In this document: positions 12,331-26,479 of the stretch, piece by piece | How the letters are laid out: the number at the start of each line of letters is the position of its first letter | Position numbering within the stretch: position 1 is the stretch's first letter | DNA from: Apostichopus japonicus | Lineage: Eukaryota > Echinodermata > Holothuroidea > Aspidochirotida > Stichopodidae | Length of the DNA: 64,000 nt | NCBI RefSeq assembly: GCF_037975245.1 | Contig: NC_092563.1 | Span: forward strand, 30,531,960 to 30,595,959 | Reading direction: 5' to 3' | Notes under the pieces: model-generated | The model's input: the letters and a program-made list of their open reading frames with translations, nothing else | Database searches by the model: none | Told to the model about the DNA's origin: nothing | Translations under genes and position numbers: made by a program

Positions 12331-12679
12331 AAGGGGAAGGGAAGCCAACTTGTACTCGTACTTATGCTGTTGTACTCATACAACAAATCTTCAGCACACT
12401 AGGAATGTAAACAAAAGTGTCTGCATTTGAAGCACCAAATTTGGCCAAATGTAATGAATATACAGTACATTCACATTGAAATTATAAATCTCTGAGGGGG
12501 AATATGTTTTGAAGGATGTCCTAGTTCCAAAGACAAACATGGTATCAAAATGTGGGACTAATTATGAAGACTTGCCTTCCAATGCTATTACATATTGCAC
12601 TACTTGTCTTCTAGGAAATAACTATGAGTTCAAAGTTTGTCTAGCAGATTTTAAAGGTTCTGAATTTTGTCTGTAATCA

Positions 12680-13592
12680 AATACTATGCTTTCTGTGTAC
12701 ATATTCATTTGCTGTTTATCTATGCACTTATATAGAAAGACACCATACTGGATAAATTCTGCCAATACTATGCTTTCTGTGTACATGTTCAACTGCTATT
12801 TATCTATGCACTTATATAGAAAGACACCATACTGGATAAATTCTGCCAATACTATGCTTTCTGTGTACATGATCAACTGCTATTTACTATGCACTTATAT
12901 AGAAAGACACCATACTGGATAAATTCTGCCAATACTATGCTTTCTGTGTACATATTCAACTGCTATTTATCTATGCACTTATATAGAAAGACACCATACT
13001 GGATAAATTCTGCCAATACTATGCTTTCTGTGTACATATTCAACTGCTATTTATCTATGCACTTATATAGAAAGACACCATACTGGATAAATTCTGCCAA
13101 TACTATGCTTTCTGTGTACATATTCAACTGCTATTTATCTATGCACTTATATAGAAAGACACCATACTGGATAAATTCTGCCAATACTATGCTTTCTGTG
13201 TACATATTCAACTGCTATTTATCTATGCACTTATATAGAAAGACACCATACTGGATAAATTCTGCCAATACTATGCTTTCTGTGTACATATTCAACTACT
13301 ATTTACTATGCACTTATATAGAAAGACACCATACTGGATAAATTCTGCCAATACTATGCTTTCTGTGTACATGATCAACTGCTATTTACTATGCACTTAT
13401 ATAGAAAGACACCATACTGGATAAATTCTGCCAATACTATGCTTTCTGTGTACATATTCAACTGCTATTTATCTATGCACTTATATAGAATGACACCATA
13501 CTGGATAAATTCTGCCAATACTATGCTTTCTGTGTACATATTCAACTGCTATTTACTATGCACTTATATAGAAAGACATAATACTGGATAAA
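12680..13592. repeat. 84-bp minisatellite, about 11 copies
   Basis: The unit begins AATACTATGCTTTCTGTGTAC and ends GGATAAATTCTGCC. Because 84 is divisible by 3, one frame stays open through 12889-13341. Some units lose one base (TTATCTATG to TTACTATG), giving 83 bp and breaking the frame. Units are nearly identical, so expansion or homogenisation is recent. Confidence 0.95.
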
Positions 13593-14225
13593 TTGTTCTT
13601 GTTGTTTCCTGTCTTTATTCTTATTATTCCCTGGCTTTCTTTTATTTGTACTCATGTACAAATAAATCTTTTGGTTCCCGTTCCATGATGTTCACGTTGA
13701 TGTTCAAGTGTGAAGCTTCCTGTCTTCAACCGTCTATCTAATAGTCGGTAAATGAGTAATAATACTGCAAAGGAAAACATTTCATTTCTGACAACAAAAT
13801 GTTGATTCAATGGTTTCTTTCTTCTCCGTCGTCCTAATTGCTAATAAAAATAACTGAAAATTAAGTGAATATTTTACAACCATTCAGAGAAAACTTAACA
13901 AAAGTAACATACATTCAGTGACATTAATAGGAACAACCACAATTGATGGGTAATGGTCCTACATTAAAAGATAGAGGTTTATGAAGAATATTTAGCTTCT
14001 GTTATTTATATGAAGATTGCTAACCTTTGTCTAGTTGATTACTTTTGAGGAGGTAGAGATTACTGACAAAAGTAATGAGTTTGTTTCTTAGTGGGAATTC
14101 CAGCTAAATATTCAAATAAGAAAGACAATCAACATTCAACTAAGTTTTTCATTATATTAGTAACCAAAAAGTGATTGATCTACCTAGGAAATTAGTTAAA
14201 ACCATAATATCAACATAAAGCAAAT
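13593..14225. other. AT-rich non-coding stretch
   Basis: No coding, RNA or repeat structure is recognised, apart from TTTATTTGTACTCATGTACAAATAAA near 13640-13665, given here only as an imperfect inverted repeat (TTTATTTGTAC / GTACAAATAAA). Confidence 0.4.
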
Positions 14226-15200
14226 GTGGCAGTCAACCAGCTGTAGGGAGTGCAGCAGTCAACCAGCTGTAGGGAGTGCGGCAGTCAACCAGCTGTAGGG
14301 AGTGCGGCAGTCAACCAGCTGTAGGGAGTGCGGCAGTCAACCAGCTGTAGGGAGTGCGGCAGTCAACCAGCTGTAGGGAGTGCGGCAGTCAACCAGCTGT
14401 AGGGAGTGCGGCAGTCAACCAGCTGTAGGGAGTGTGGTTGAAGCTGTAGGGAGTGCGGCAGTCAACCAGCTGTAGGGAGTGCGGCAGTCAACCAGCTGTA
14501 GGGAGTGCGGCAGTCAACCAGCTGTAAGGAGTGTGGCAGTCAAACAGCTGTAGGGAGTGGGGCAGTCAACCAGCTGTAGGGAGTGTGGTTGAAGCTGTAG
14601 GGAGTGCGGCAGTCAACCAGCTGTAGGGAGTGCGGCAGTCAACTAGCTGTAAGGAGTGTGGCAGTCAAACAGCTGTAGGGAGTGCGGCAGTCAACCAGCT
14701 GTAGGGAGTGTGGTTGAAGCTGTAGGGAGTGCGGCAGTCAACCAGCTGTAGGGAGTGTGGTTGAAGCTGTAGGGATTGCGGCAGTCAACCAGCTGTAGGG
14801 AGTGCGGCAGTCAACCAGCTGTAAGGAGTGTGGCTGTCAAACAGCTGTAGGGAGTGCGGCAGTCAACCAGCTGTAGGGAGTGTGGTTGAAGCTGTAGGGA
14901 GTGCGGCAGTCAACCAGCTGTAGGGAGTGCGGCAGTCAACCAGCTGTAAGGAGTGTGGCAGTCAAACAGCTGTAGGGAGTGCGGCAGTCAACCAGCTGTA
15001 GGGAGTGCGGCAGTCAGCCAGCTGTAGGGAGTGTGGTTGAAGCTGTAGGGAGTGCGGCAGTCAACCAGCTGTAGGGAGTGTGGCAGTCAACCAGCTGTAG
15101 GGAGTGCGGCAGTCAACCAGCTGTAGGGAGTGCAGCAGTCAACCAGCTGTAGGGAGTGCGGCAGTCAACCAGCTGTAAGGAGTGTGGCAGTCAACCAGAT
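14226..15200. repeat. 26-bp minisatellite with 21-bp deletion variants
   Basis: The main unit is GTAGGGAGTGCGGCAGTCAA followed by CCAGCT. A shorter variant, GTAGGGAGTGTGGTTGAAGCT, recurs about every 4-6 units, and another variant has GTAAGGAGTGTGGC with CAAACAGCT. The ordered recurrence (short unit, normal units, AAGGAGTG unit) marks a higher-order repeat. About 38 units in all. Confidence 0.95.
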
Positions 15201-17154
15201 GCTGTCATGGTCATGGCACTGATTTTATTAAAACAAATTCATTACTAATATATATATATATTTTATTGAGTTGGCTTTCAAGGCAGGATTCCATTTATCA
15301 AAATCAATACAAGGCTTTTCTAGAATAAACTTCCTGGTTCATTGATCCTTTGAGATCTAAACAATACATCGTTAGTTTTGCTTTCTTAGAGGGTACTTCA
15401 TTAATTAAACAGAGATGGACAAAGAACAAACATATTGCAAAGAAAATAGGCTGGTTCAAAATTATCGAGCAGTTTATAGCAGCATCCGCTATTAACGGTT
15501 TACTGAAACCCTCAAGTGGAAGTACAGTATCTGCAATGAGGAGCACTTGTTATCATAATAATGGAATTGAATCAGTGAACATTGTAAAGAGTCATACAAG
15601 ATTAAAGTGGGAAAATGGTCAAAAATGAATAAAAATGAGTGAAAAAGGTCTTAATTTCAGTCTGTAATATTTGATTTGAAGGTATCTCATCAACACAGTG
15701 ACAAATTCAATGTTATGATTAATCACAGAAAAGTTTCAGAATTCAAGATATTTGACTCCATTTAGTTCATGATCAATTGGGGGCTGGGTGCAACAAGTGT
15801 TGACAAAGCCATTTGAATGCAAATTTGTTGGAATTAGAAATAAACAATTGAAATTGAAAATTAATATTAGTTTAGTGAAATGGCAGACTGGGTAAACTGT
15901 TGCATGGTTTAATCATTATAGATGTCACAAACTCATAAAAAATAAACAAATAGACATGATTTGAATAAAGACTTGATAAACCTGATTTTATGAAATAATA
16001 TGATGATATGGGTAAACAAGGTGAATGGATAAAAGTTAAGACAAGAGAGAAAAAGAAAATGCCATCAAAATGCAAAATTGTCTTCCCCCTCACTCGATCC
16101 CTCCACCACGGTATATACAGAGACTTGGTTTTCTACGGCTGTGTCAGCTGAGAGAAAATCCCAAAATAAACAACAAAAATAATATTTTGAGGAAACTGAA
16201 AACCACATTAAATGTAGGATCTATTAGCTGGAAAAGAAAATCTCATGTGTCTCTAATAATAATAAAATGTTACTATCATATTTTTATGCTTAATGTACAG
16301 TTGTACACTGAATTCAGTGATTCCAATGTAAACTAGACCTATTTTTTGTTTTAAATTTCCAGTTATATCTAACTTGGAAACATTTGTTAAAAAATAAATT
16401 AATGTTATTACAATTATTACCAAAAATATTCCTTTTTCTGTTGTCTGAATATCACTAGACAATATCCCACATTTCCAAAAAATTATTTTATTAATTTATA
16501 AATTTTATAATTTTAATGATTATAATTTAATAATTTTTTATAAATTATTTTATAATTTGTATCTTGGTTCATGCTATAAGCTGCTTTAACAGGGGGTTCA
16601 ATCAGAAATCATTTGATTTTTCATCACTTAGTTATCTATAAGTCAACAAATCTGTGAAAGTGTAAGTACTATACATCTTAAACCCAAAAATGAGATAGAA
16701 AGTACAAAATTAATTAAGTTTTAGTCAACCTACAAGAGTAGACCCTTGAGATGTAGTATTTGTACTACATTAATCAGATCTGCTTCACAATGAAGATTTT
16801 TATTTTAGAGCAAAGATGCAATTATCTCAATTTGCTTTCATTTATAACTTTCAATGCTACGGCTTGTGCATAGACACATTTTCAAGATATGTGCAAATCA
16901 GAGTGATCATTTATAATCTATATTTGACTGGTTACAATGAGGACTTTCTCTCTCGAAGCCCCATTATGCATGTACTGCATTTGTACATTGTATGCATGTA
17001 CAAAACATTTTTGTCACGCTAGCAGAGATCAACAGAACAGAAAACTTCAAACCAGAACATACATGTCCAAAAAAAAAAAAATCCTCAAAAACATTAATGG
17101 AACCCATGAGCGAACAAAGTCTTGACCATGCTCAATATGTGATACATAATATAC
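15201..17154. other. AT-rich non-coding stretch
   Basis: Contains a TA run at 15249-15260 and a very AT-rich, self-complementary block at 16480-16560 built from TTTATAAATT and AATTTATAA. The open frame at 15350-15628 (92 residues) has no ATG start, splice context or domain that I recognise. No exon can be supported. Confidence 0.4.
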
Positions 17155-18261
17155 AATACAATACAATCAAATACAGTACAGTACAGTATAATACAATACA
17201 ATACAATACAATCGAATATAGTACAATACAGTACAATACAATCGAATACAGTACAGTACAGTATAATACAATACAATCGAATACAGTACAATACAATACA
17301 GTACAGTACAATACAATACAATGGAATACAGTACAATACCATCGAATACAGTACAATACAGTACAGTACAGTATAATACAATACAATCGAATACAGTACA
17401 ATACAGTATAATACAATACAATCGAATACAGTACAATACAGTATAATACAATGCAATCGAATACAGTACAAAACAGTATAGTATAACACAATACAATCGA
17501 ATATAATACAAAACAATCGAATACAGTACAATACAGTGCAGTACAGTACAATACAATCGAATACAGTACAATACAATCGAATACAGTACAATACAGTACA
17601 GTACAGTATAATACAATACAATTGAATACAGTACAAAACAGTACAGTACAGTATAATACAATACAATACAATCGAAGACAGTACAATACAATACAATCGA
17701 AGACAGTACAATACAATACAATCGAATACAGTACAATACAATACAATCGAAGACAGTACAATACAGTACAGTACAGTATAATACAATACAATCGAATACA
17801 GTACAATACAGTACAGTACAGTATAATACAATACAATCGAATACAGTACAATACAGTACAGTACAGTATAATACAATACAATCGAAGACAGTACAATACA
17901 ATACAATCGAATACAGTACAATACAGTACAGTACAGTATAATACAATACAATGGAATACAGTACAATACAATACAATCGAAGACAGTACAATACAGTACA
18001 GTACAGTATAATACAATACAGTCGAAGACAGTACTATACAGTACAGTACAGTATAATACAATACAATCGAATACAGTACAATACAGTACAGTACAGTATA
18101 ATACAATACAATCGAAGACAGTACAATACAGTACAGTACAGTATAATACAATACAATCGAATACAGTACAGTACAGTATAATACAATACAATCGAATACA
18201 GTACAAAACAGTACAGTACATTACAGTACAATACAATTGAATACAGTACAATACAATACAT
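17155..18261. repeat. Pentanucleotide satellite (AATAC/AGTAC)n
   Basis: Pentamers AATAC, AGTAC and ATAAT are mixed with AATCG markers, forming a higher-order unit of about 45-50 bp that starts AATCGAATACAGTACAATAC. Pentamers of this composition contain no stop in most frames, so the minus strand is open in three frames at once (up to 390 codons, 17094-18266) and the plus strand is partly open. This is not coding. Confidence 0.95.
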
Positions 18262-21200
18262 TTCATGTTGTCATGGATTAAGTTGCCAGCAAAGAAATTA
18301 ATGATGGTGTTATATGTCCTTCAAATGGCTTGGTCTGCTCTGGAAATGTTATTCCGCAACAGATATTACATTACATAATAATGGTAGGCATAGTGATTGC
18401 AAAATCTACTTGCCCCAGCATACAGCCCAATATACAGTTATGGACAGAAAGGTCATCTGTCTGTGTATAGGTAGAGGTGATGATTTGATACTATTGTTTT
18501 GATGGGACACCATGTTTTTGTTTGAATTTCATGCATCTATGCGAGTTGGCCAAAATTAAGAAAGTACATTGTCACAATAGTGAGATTATTTACTACACAA
18601 TAGTACCAAGAACAGAATCTTTAGATATGTAGAGAGTGAATTTATAATAAGGCTTTAAAATTACCATTTAAAGGTAATACATGATATGCGTAAGATGCCA
18701 AGAGTTGCAATTTGGATCAAGTTATATACATGATGGTAATGTGATGTAATCAATAGTCTGTCTCAGTTAAATATCAAATATAACTATGTACTGGTAAATA
18801 CAACAAATCAAAATCTAGCTTGTGACTTTGTTTCCTCCATTTCATAAATCAAGAAGAAAAGCATTTAATGTTCCTTTGTTATATTCCCCATTCATTTCCT
18901 CTGTCTGTGGTTGGTTGATTTGCTTAATTCATAACAAAACCATCTCTTTTACATTACTATTTTTATAATGTAATTTAAGAAAAAAGATTTCTTTAAAGAG
19001 ACAAATGTTATGAAAGTAAAATTCATACTTTTGATCTATTTAGAATTACTTGTAGCAGCTTTTAAGTAATTATTCCCCCCTTTTTGTGCAATATTTTTTC
19101 TCCTTTCAGAAGGATATATCTCAACAGCAGCATACATTTATGTAAAGCTATTAATCCAGATTGCCATTAACCATCCTCCTTTCACATCACTATAATTCCC
19201 ATTACTAATGCCACCTTTTGCAATATAACACTCAGTCAACATTGGTATAGACATAGCTGCTATAATTGCTATAGAGGCCTACTGATACTGTGTGTGTGTC
19301 AACCAGTAATATGCATCCATATTCCATGGAGATCAAAATTAAATTTAATAGACCATAGTTTTTACAGATTATGGCCCTAAAATTAACATATTGGTGGCAG
19401 TATTTCTCTTCTAACAACAAAGATTACATTAACTAGCATAATAGAGGGCATTATGAGAAAATTACCAAGGTGATATCTGCCAAAAGGATTTTATGAGGGC
19501 AGCATTGCATTTTTAAGTTCACCAATGTACAACAACTGATTCTACAAAATTTTGTATTTCACAGCAAGTCACTGTCTGTTTTTCAAATAATTCTATTCTC
19601 ATAATTATAACACAACTGTGAAACATTTGTTTTTCGTTGTGATATAGATGTTAAGGGTTGAGGAGGTGGACTGGTGGGAATTCCTATACATTTCCTTTTC
19701 TTTCTTTGTTAATTCCAAACATATTTTGGAGATGAAAAAGACCTTACACTCTCCTTCAACTGAATCACAACAGCTTTTCATGAAAGAATTTGCTGTTAGG
19801 TTTGTTAGGTGGACAAAATTCTTTATTTATTTATGATGTTCCTCAAAACATCTCTGAGAAACCCTATGAAAATGAAATTAATCTATAACTGGTATATTCA
19901 ACTGAAATCCAATAGTTTTTGCACTAAAAACCACTCACTCAGTTATAGTTAGAGTGAACACAAGATTTATCGCAGGAAAGATTTTTGGCAATATTCCTTT
20001 GTATTTGAGTATTACTAAATGTGCCTCACCTAATTAAGTGCAGTCTGCAAAAACCAGTCTTTGATATTTCTTAATGAAATCATTGATAACTTTAAAAGTT
20101 CAGGAGCATTGTCTCCATGTTTAAGTTGCTACAAGTTTTCAAATAGCACTGTCTAACTTTCACTAAGTTTTTTATTCAACAAGTCATAATCCCAAACGTG
20201 GAGATCTTTATAACTAGGTTTTTAACTAAGGATATGTCTCAAAGAAGAAAATACTTGAGGTAAATATACCTTCTAGCATATTTGAGGATGATAACCAATG
20301 ACCGGCAGTGATATGAATATATCACATCAACCAAGTTTTTCTAATCTAAATCAAAATTTAAAATGAAACAAAAAATGAGCAAAAAGATGACTATAGTTTA
20401 TATGATATATGGACTTGAACCATGCTTGAGAGTAATGTGACACTGCCTTGTCTGTTGTCAATGTTTTATCTAGCCCTGAAATATACATAACTAAAAGTAA
20501 CCCACAGGTTTCAAAAGGCCAAACAGCTAATGGAAAATTCAAATATAACTCAAGATTCAATGACAGGACAATCAGTGAAGAAGAATTCATGAAAGAAACC
20601 TTGAAGAGAACTTGATAAGGGAGAGAATGTATGAAATGTGCTACAAACGTTTACCTCTCAAGATAGATATATGAATATTAGTAATTGCCAAATCTGAATT
20701 CGTAATTAAAATGTAATTAAGTGGCTAACTGAATGTGCGGTATACATAAAACCTGACAATGTTTGTTTTTCACTTAATCATTTGTTGTTCTTTACTTAAA
20801 TTTCTAAATTTGATTATTAATATTTGTATTAATATTTGTTGCTTTAATTTTTTTATTTATGCTAAAAGGTGTCTGAGTACCATGAGCATAAACGTATCAT
20901 GATACAAGTTCTATAAAATGTCTTTGTACAATATAGGATTCAAATGTGTGGTTTAACTTTAGCACATAGAAAAAGTTCCAAACTAAGAGAGGAGAGACGC
21001 TCAGATTACCTTCATCATGAAGCCTAAAATCTAATTAATGGGTGAAGCATTTTACAATTCTGGAAGAAGTTTTTCTAGCTCTCCATTGCTGAAAGTAATC
21101 TGTATAATTTCGTATTAACATCATGAAAGAATTGCGGTAAGAACAATGTATAGGTTAATGTGTTACGATATGATTTGTTTCATTACGGAAAGAAGCAGGT

Positions 21201-22190
21201 TGCCCTCATTATAGAAAATACTCACTTCTCATCAGATTTTCCCAAGGAACGAACTGGCATAGTATTTTTGTTTGTAAACATCCTATGACATACCAAAACA
21301 TTCTCTTGCCATCAAGTACAACTAGCGGGTAGTTAGCAGGGCCAGCTAGGTAAATGGTAGCCATCACTTCTGACCAAATTTTTATGTGCATTTGCTACAA
21401 CACGCTTGTGCACTTCGTATATATGTCAGTGTTTTGTTGGAAACTGCTGTTACATTAGTTGCACAATTATGTAGCTTAAATAGGTTGTTTTACTATTTCC
21501 ATCTATCTGTTTACTGCATTTTCATGAAGTGGGCGTGGTTATGTAAAACATGATTTGAAAGTTAAGTAATCAGTATAAATAAGTAACTAAGTGATGCATG
21601 TTTCACATCGATCATACTTGTATAGTTTTGGGCAGTGAACAATTCTTTGTGTGTTTATTGTTTGTTTACTATTGTTGTTTGTGTGTAACTTAAAAGGATT
21701 GTACTACGTACAATCAACGTGCAAACTTTCATCATATATAACTGAGGGAAATGAATGATTTAAGATAAGTACTCATCATCAATCCAATATGCAAAGTGTT
21801 TCCTGATCATATTCCCCAGCTTTAGGCTAAGATCCTGTGTAGCATTATTTACACCTTCAAGGGAATGGTGTACACACCTGATAATGATCACACAGTCACA
21901 GGCTCGATGCAAGCGGACTGGGGTTGACAGAGGATCAGTCGTTCAGTTGTTTTATTTTCTTGTGCCCATGTTCCTTCTTGGGTGACTTTTCTTAAAAAAG
22001 TATTCCCGGTCGTTTGGGTTAGATTATGTGTAGTATCTATTCCAATTCTCAAGACATGATACACATTTGCCGAAGATCGCACAGTACAGTCTCAATGTGA
22101 GGGGTCTGGGGATGAGAGTGGATCAGCAGTTTGATTGTTGGTCTTGTTCCCAGGGTAACTTTTTATCTTGTATTTCATCTGAGGAACTCA
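18262..22190. other. Non-coding stretch; possible LTR-like block
   Basis: No exon is supported. Around 21435-21790 there is a T-rich block with a TATA-like GTATAAATAAG (about 21574-21584) and repeated TTGTTTGTTTACTATTGTTG, which could be a solo LTR, though neither end can be fixed. At 21886-22140 a ~190-bp segment is followed by a diverged relative (GATCACACAGTCACAG versus GATCGCACAGTACAG, each followed by GGATCAG). Confidence 0.35.
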
Positions 22191-24466
22191 CCAAATGGCC
22201 TGCATGTTAGACTATGTAGTCCAAATGGCCTGCATGTTAGACTATGTTGACCAAATGGCCTTCATGTTAGACTATGTTGACCAAATGGCCTTCATGTTAG
22301 ACTATGTAGTCCAAATGGCCTGCATGTTAGACTATGTTGACCAAATGGCCTGCATGTTAGACTATGTTGACCAAATGGCCTGTATGTTAGACTATGTAGT
22401 CCAAATGGCCTGCATGTTAGACTATGTAGTCCAAATGGCCTGCATGTTAGACTATGCAGTCCAAATGGCTGCATGTTAGACTATGTAGTCCAAATGGCCT
22501 GCATGTTAGACTATGTAGTCCAAATGGCCTGCATGTTAGACTATGTAGTCCAAATGGTCTGCATGTTAGACTATGTAGTCCAAATGGCCTGCATGTTAGA
22601 CTATGTTGACCAAATGGCCTGTATGTTAGACTATGTTGACCAAATGGCCTGCATGTTAGACTATGTTGACCAAATGGCCTTCATGTTAGACTATGTTGAC
22701 CAAATGGCCTGCATGTTAGACTATGTAGTCCAAATGGCCTGCATGTTAGACTATGTTGACCAAATGGCCTTCATGTTAGACTATGTTGACCAAATGGCCT
22801 TCATGTAAGACTATGTAGTCCAAATGGCCTGCATGTTAGACTATGTAGTCCAAATGGCCTGCATGTTAGACTATGTTGACCAAATGGCCTTCATGTTAGA
22901 CTATGTTGACCAAATGGCCTGCATGTTAGACTATGTAGTCCAAATGGCCTGCATGTTAGACTATGTAGTCCAAATGGCCTGCATGTTAGACTATGTAGTC
23001 CAAATAGCCGCATGTTAGACTATGTAGTCCAAATGGCCTGCATGTTAGACTATGTAGTCCAAATGGCCGCATGTTAGACTATGTAGTCCAAATGGCCTGC
23101 ATGTTAGACTATGTAGTCCACATGGCCTGCATGTTAGACTATGTAGTCCAAATGGCCTGCATGTTAGACTATGTTGACCAAATGGCCTTCATGTTAGACT
23201 ATGTTGACCAAATGGCCTGCATGTTAGACTATGTAGTCCAAATGGCCTGCATGTTAGACTATGTAGTCCAAATGGCCTGCATGTTAGACTATGTAGTCCA
23301 AATAGCCGCATGTTAGACTATGTAGTCCAAATGGCCTGCATGTTAGACTATGTAGTCCACATGGCCGCATGTTAGACTATGTAGTCCAAATGGCCTGCAT
23401 GTTAGACTATGTAGTCCACATGGCCTGCATGTTAGACTATGTAGTCCAAATGGCCTTCATGTTAGACTATGTAGTCCACATGGCCTGCATGTTAGACTAT
23501 GTAGTCCAAATGGCCTGCATGTTAGACTATGTAGTCCAAATGGCCTGCATGTTAGACTATGTAGTCCACATGGCCTGCATGTTAGACTATGTTGACCAAA
23601 TGGCCTTCATGTTAGACTATGTTGACCAAATGGCCTTCATGTTAGACTATGTAGTCCAAATGGCCTGCATGTTAGACTATGTAGTCCAAATGGCCTGCAT
23701 GTTAGACTATGTTGACCAAATGGCCTTCATGTTAGACTATGTAGTCCAAATGGCCTGCATGTTAGACTATGTTGACCAAATGGCCTGCATGTTAGACTAT
23801 GTTGACCAAATGGCCTGCATGTTAGACTATGTAGTCCAAATGGCCTTCATGTTAGACTATGTAGTCCAAATGGCCTGCATGTTAGACTATGTAGTCCAAA
23901 TGGCCTTCATGTTAGACTATGTAGTCCACATGGCCTGCATGTTAGACTATGTAGTCCAAATGGCCTGCATGTTAGACTATGTAGTCCAAATGGCCTGCAT
24001 GTTAGACTATGTAGTCCAAATGGCCTGCATGTTAGACTATGTAGTCCAAATGGCCTGCATGTTAGACTATGTTGACCAAATGGCCTTCATGTTAGACTAT
24101 GTTGACCAAATGGCCTTCATGTTAGACTATGTAGTCCAAATGGCCTGCATGTTAGACTATGTAGTCCAAATGGCCTTCATGTTAGACTATGTTGACCAAA
24201 TGGCCTTCATGTTAGACTATGTAGTCCAAATGGCCTGCATGTTAGACTATGTTGACCAAATGGCCTTCATGTTAGACTATGTAGTCCAAATGGCCTGCAT
24301 GTTAGACTATGTAGTCCAAATGGCCTTCATGTTAGACTATGTTGACCAAATGGCCTTCATGTTAGACTATGTAGTCCAAATGGCCTACATGTTAGACTAT
24401 GTAGTCCACATGGCCTGCATGTTAGACTATGTAGTTCAAATGGCCGCATGTTAGACTATGTAGTCC
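22191..24466. repeat. 30-bp minisatellite, about 76 copies, two unit types
   Basis: The unit is CAAATGGCCTGCATGTTAG followed by ACTATGTAGTC (type A) or ACTATGTTGAC (type B), with sub-variants CTTCATG and CACATGG. As 30 is divisible by 3, a 10-residue period (MACMLDYVVQ or MAFMLDYVDQ) stays open for up to 361 codons (23369-24454). Units of 28-29 bp near 22467, 23007, 23066, 23304, 23363 and 24443 shift the frame. No flanking gene, splice signals or promoter supports translation. Confidence 0.95.
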
Positions 24467-25384
24467 TGCCACTTCATTTGATGAACATCGGACATTTAAA
24501 GGATCATTTCCCCAAAAGTCAAATGGTCAAATACCCTAGCACCATTGGAGATTTTAGTATGTCAAAATGACTGCATGTTGCTTTAATATCCCTGACTTTT
24601 TACAACCTGTTTCTTTTCCTTGACAAAAGAACTTAGTTAACTTGAATGAAAGAATTTTCAAAGACTCTAAACAGCCTTGCTTTCAACTATCAGAAATCTT
24701 CCGCCCACCAATGTCACTTAAGATCATTTTTGCAGGGTTACGATGCTTTAGAAATTCAAGGGCAGGGGAGAACCAAACCGTGAAGATGTACATCATTGCT
24801 TTATCTAAGATACAGAGAATTGCCTGGCGTACCGTAACATGACAGAAATAATACATTGCCATCTAACCTGCAATTGTACCCTAACAGAAAGGCACAATAT
24901 TTTTATACCTTGTGGTTGTGGGGGCCCCCTCCCCCCACAAAGAAAGCATGCAAGATTCCATCAAAACAGAGCCTGCATGTATCCTCACATTTAGGACATT
25001 CCTAGTCTCAACATCTTGGCTGAAGTCAGTACCAGCATCTTGCTGCAAAATTTTAAAGTAGCATAGATAACATCATTCTACACTTTGATGAAATTCAGAG
25101 CCTCAGCCAGACTTTTAATATTAATTAAATTAATCTAAAGTTGGTAAGACTTATAAAGTTGGGGGCCAAAATGGGAAAAATATATGATGAATAGCATCCT
25201 CCCCCCCCCCCCCCCCCCGCCTCTCGTAATTACTAGATCTCACATAACATGGAGGAGCAAAGCCAATTATCTTATACAGGTCTGGTCTATCTGAAAAACA
25301 CAACTTCACCTATCATGTTAGAAAAATCTTAATCCAGTTTGGAGATATATCACAATTTTAATGGTCCTTCAAGACTGAAGACTT
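24467..25384. other. Non-coding stretch with C18 tract
   Basis: Includes an uninterrupted run of 18 C at 25201-25218. The segment at 25297-25395 is similar to 40950-41100 (AGAAAAATC ... TATCACA ... GACTGAAGACTTGA), so it is an interspersed repeat. No exon is recognised. Confidence 0.45.
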
Positions 25385-25461
25385 GAGCAAGTCTAAATGT
25401 GACATCAATCAAGCAAGTCTAAATGTGACATCAATCGTGCAAGTCTAAATGTGACATCAAA
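25385..25461. repeat. 26-bp repeat, 3 copies
   Basis: Three copies of CAAGTCTAAATGTGACATCAA plus a short variable end, directly beside the 56-bp array. Confidence 0.9.
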
Positions 25462-25471
25462 CAAGCAAGCC

Positions 25472-25972
25472 TCATATATGCTTGAAACATTCAATAGTCT
25501 ATACTTTGTGTTTAAATTCCTACAGCCACATATATGCTTGAAACATTCAATAGTCTATACTTTGTGTTTAAACTCCTACAGCCACATATATGCTTGAAAC
25601 ATTCAATAGTCTATACTTTGTGTTTAAACTCCTACAGCCACATATATGCTTGAAACATTCAATAGTCTATACTTTGTGTTTAAACTCCTACAGCCACATA
25701 TATGCTTGAAACATTCAATAGTCTATACTTTGTGTTTAAACTCCTACAGCCACATATATGCTTGAAACATTCAATAGTCTATACTTTGTGTTTAAACTCC
25801 TACAGCCACATATATGCTTGAAACATTCAATAGTCTATACTTTGTGTTTAAACTCCTACAGCCACATATATGCTTGAAACATTCAATAGTCTATACTTTG
25901 TGTTTAAACTCCTACAGCCACATATATGCTTGAAACATTCAATAGTCTATACTTTGTGTTTAAACTCCTACA
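25472..25972. repeat. 56-bp minisatellite, 9 near-identical copies
   Basis: The unit begins CATATATGCTTGAAACATTC and ends AACTCCTACAGC. Copies are almost perfectly identical except for ATTCC in the first, which suggests very recent expansion. Confidence 0.95.
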
Positions 25973-26479
25973 TTCTCATTTTGGTTTTGCAGATGAAACA
26001 GTAGCATGAAATATGGGATGGGATTCAAGGGTGGCATTTTTTGTAAAGGAATGGAGATAAACAAATTTGTTGTAATTGTTATAATTAAAGATGGTTGCAA
26101 TATCTCAAATTATTTAATTATCCTGCAGAATTTTCACATCATAAAATACTGATGAAACTCAAACAAGTACCAAACGTTACTTCAATACCAGAAGCATCTT
26201 AACTATAGCAATTAAGTTTCATTGAGCACTGAAAAATTGATGGTTATCAAGAGCATTATTACTAAATCCTGTTTATACCCCAAATTGATATGGATTGACA
26301 TTAAATGACAAACATAATTTTCATGTTATGTTACAGACTGTCACAACAAGGATTTCAGACTTTGACAGATGCCCTTTTCAGACATTATTCAAACTTTCTC
26401 CAACATTTGCCTTTCTTCAATGACCTTTGATGGGTTGACCTACACAAAATCAGTACAGTAATGTTATTAGTGAAAAAAA

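Noticed and set aside
12686-13591. 150-codon ORF with 28-residue period
   Set aside because: An 84-bp minisatellite keeps a frame open by arithmetic. One-base deletions in several units break it.
22195-24454. Long repeat-protein ORFs (up to 361 codons, MACMLDYVVQ period)
   Set aside because: They result from a 30-bp tandem repeat lacking stops. Frame is lost at 28-29-bp units, and no promoter, splice sites or non-repeat coding flank exist.
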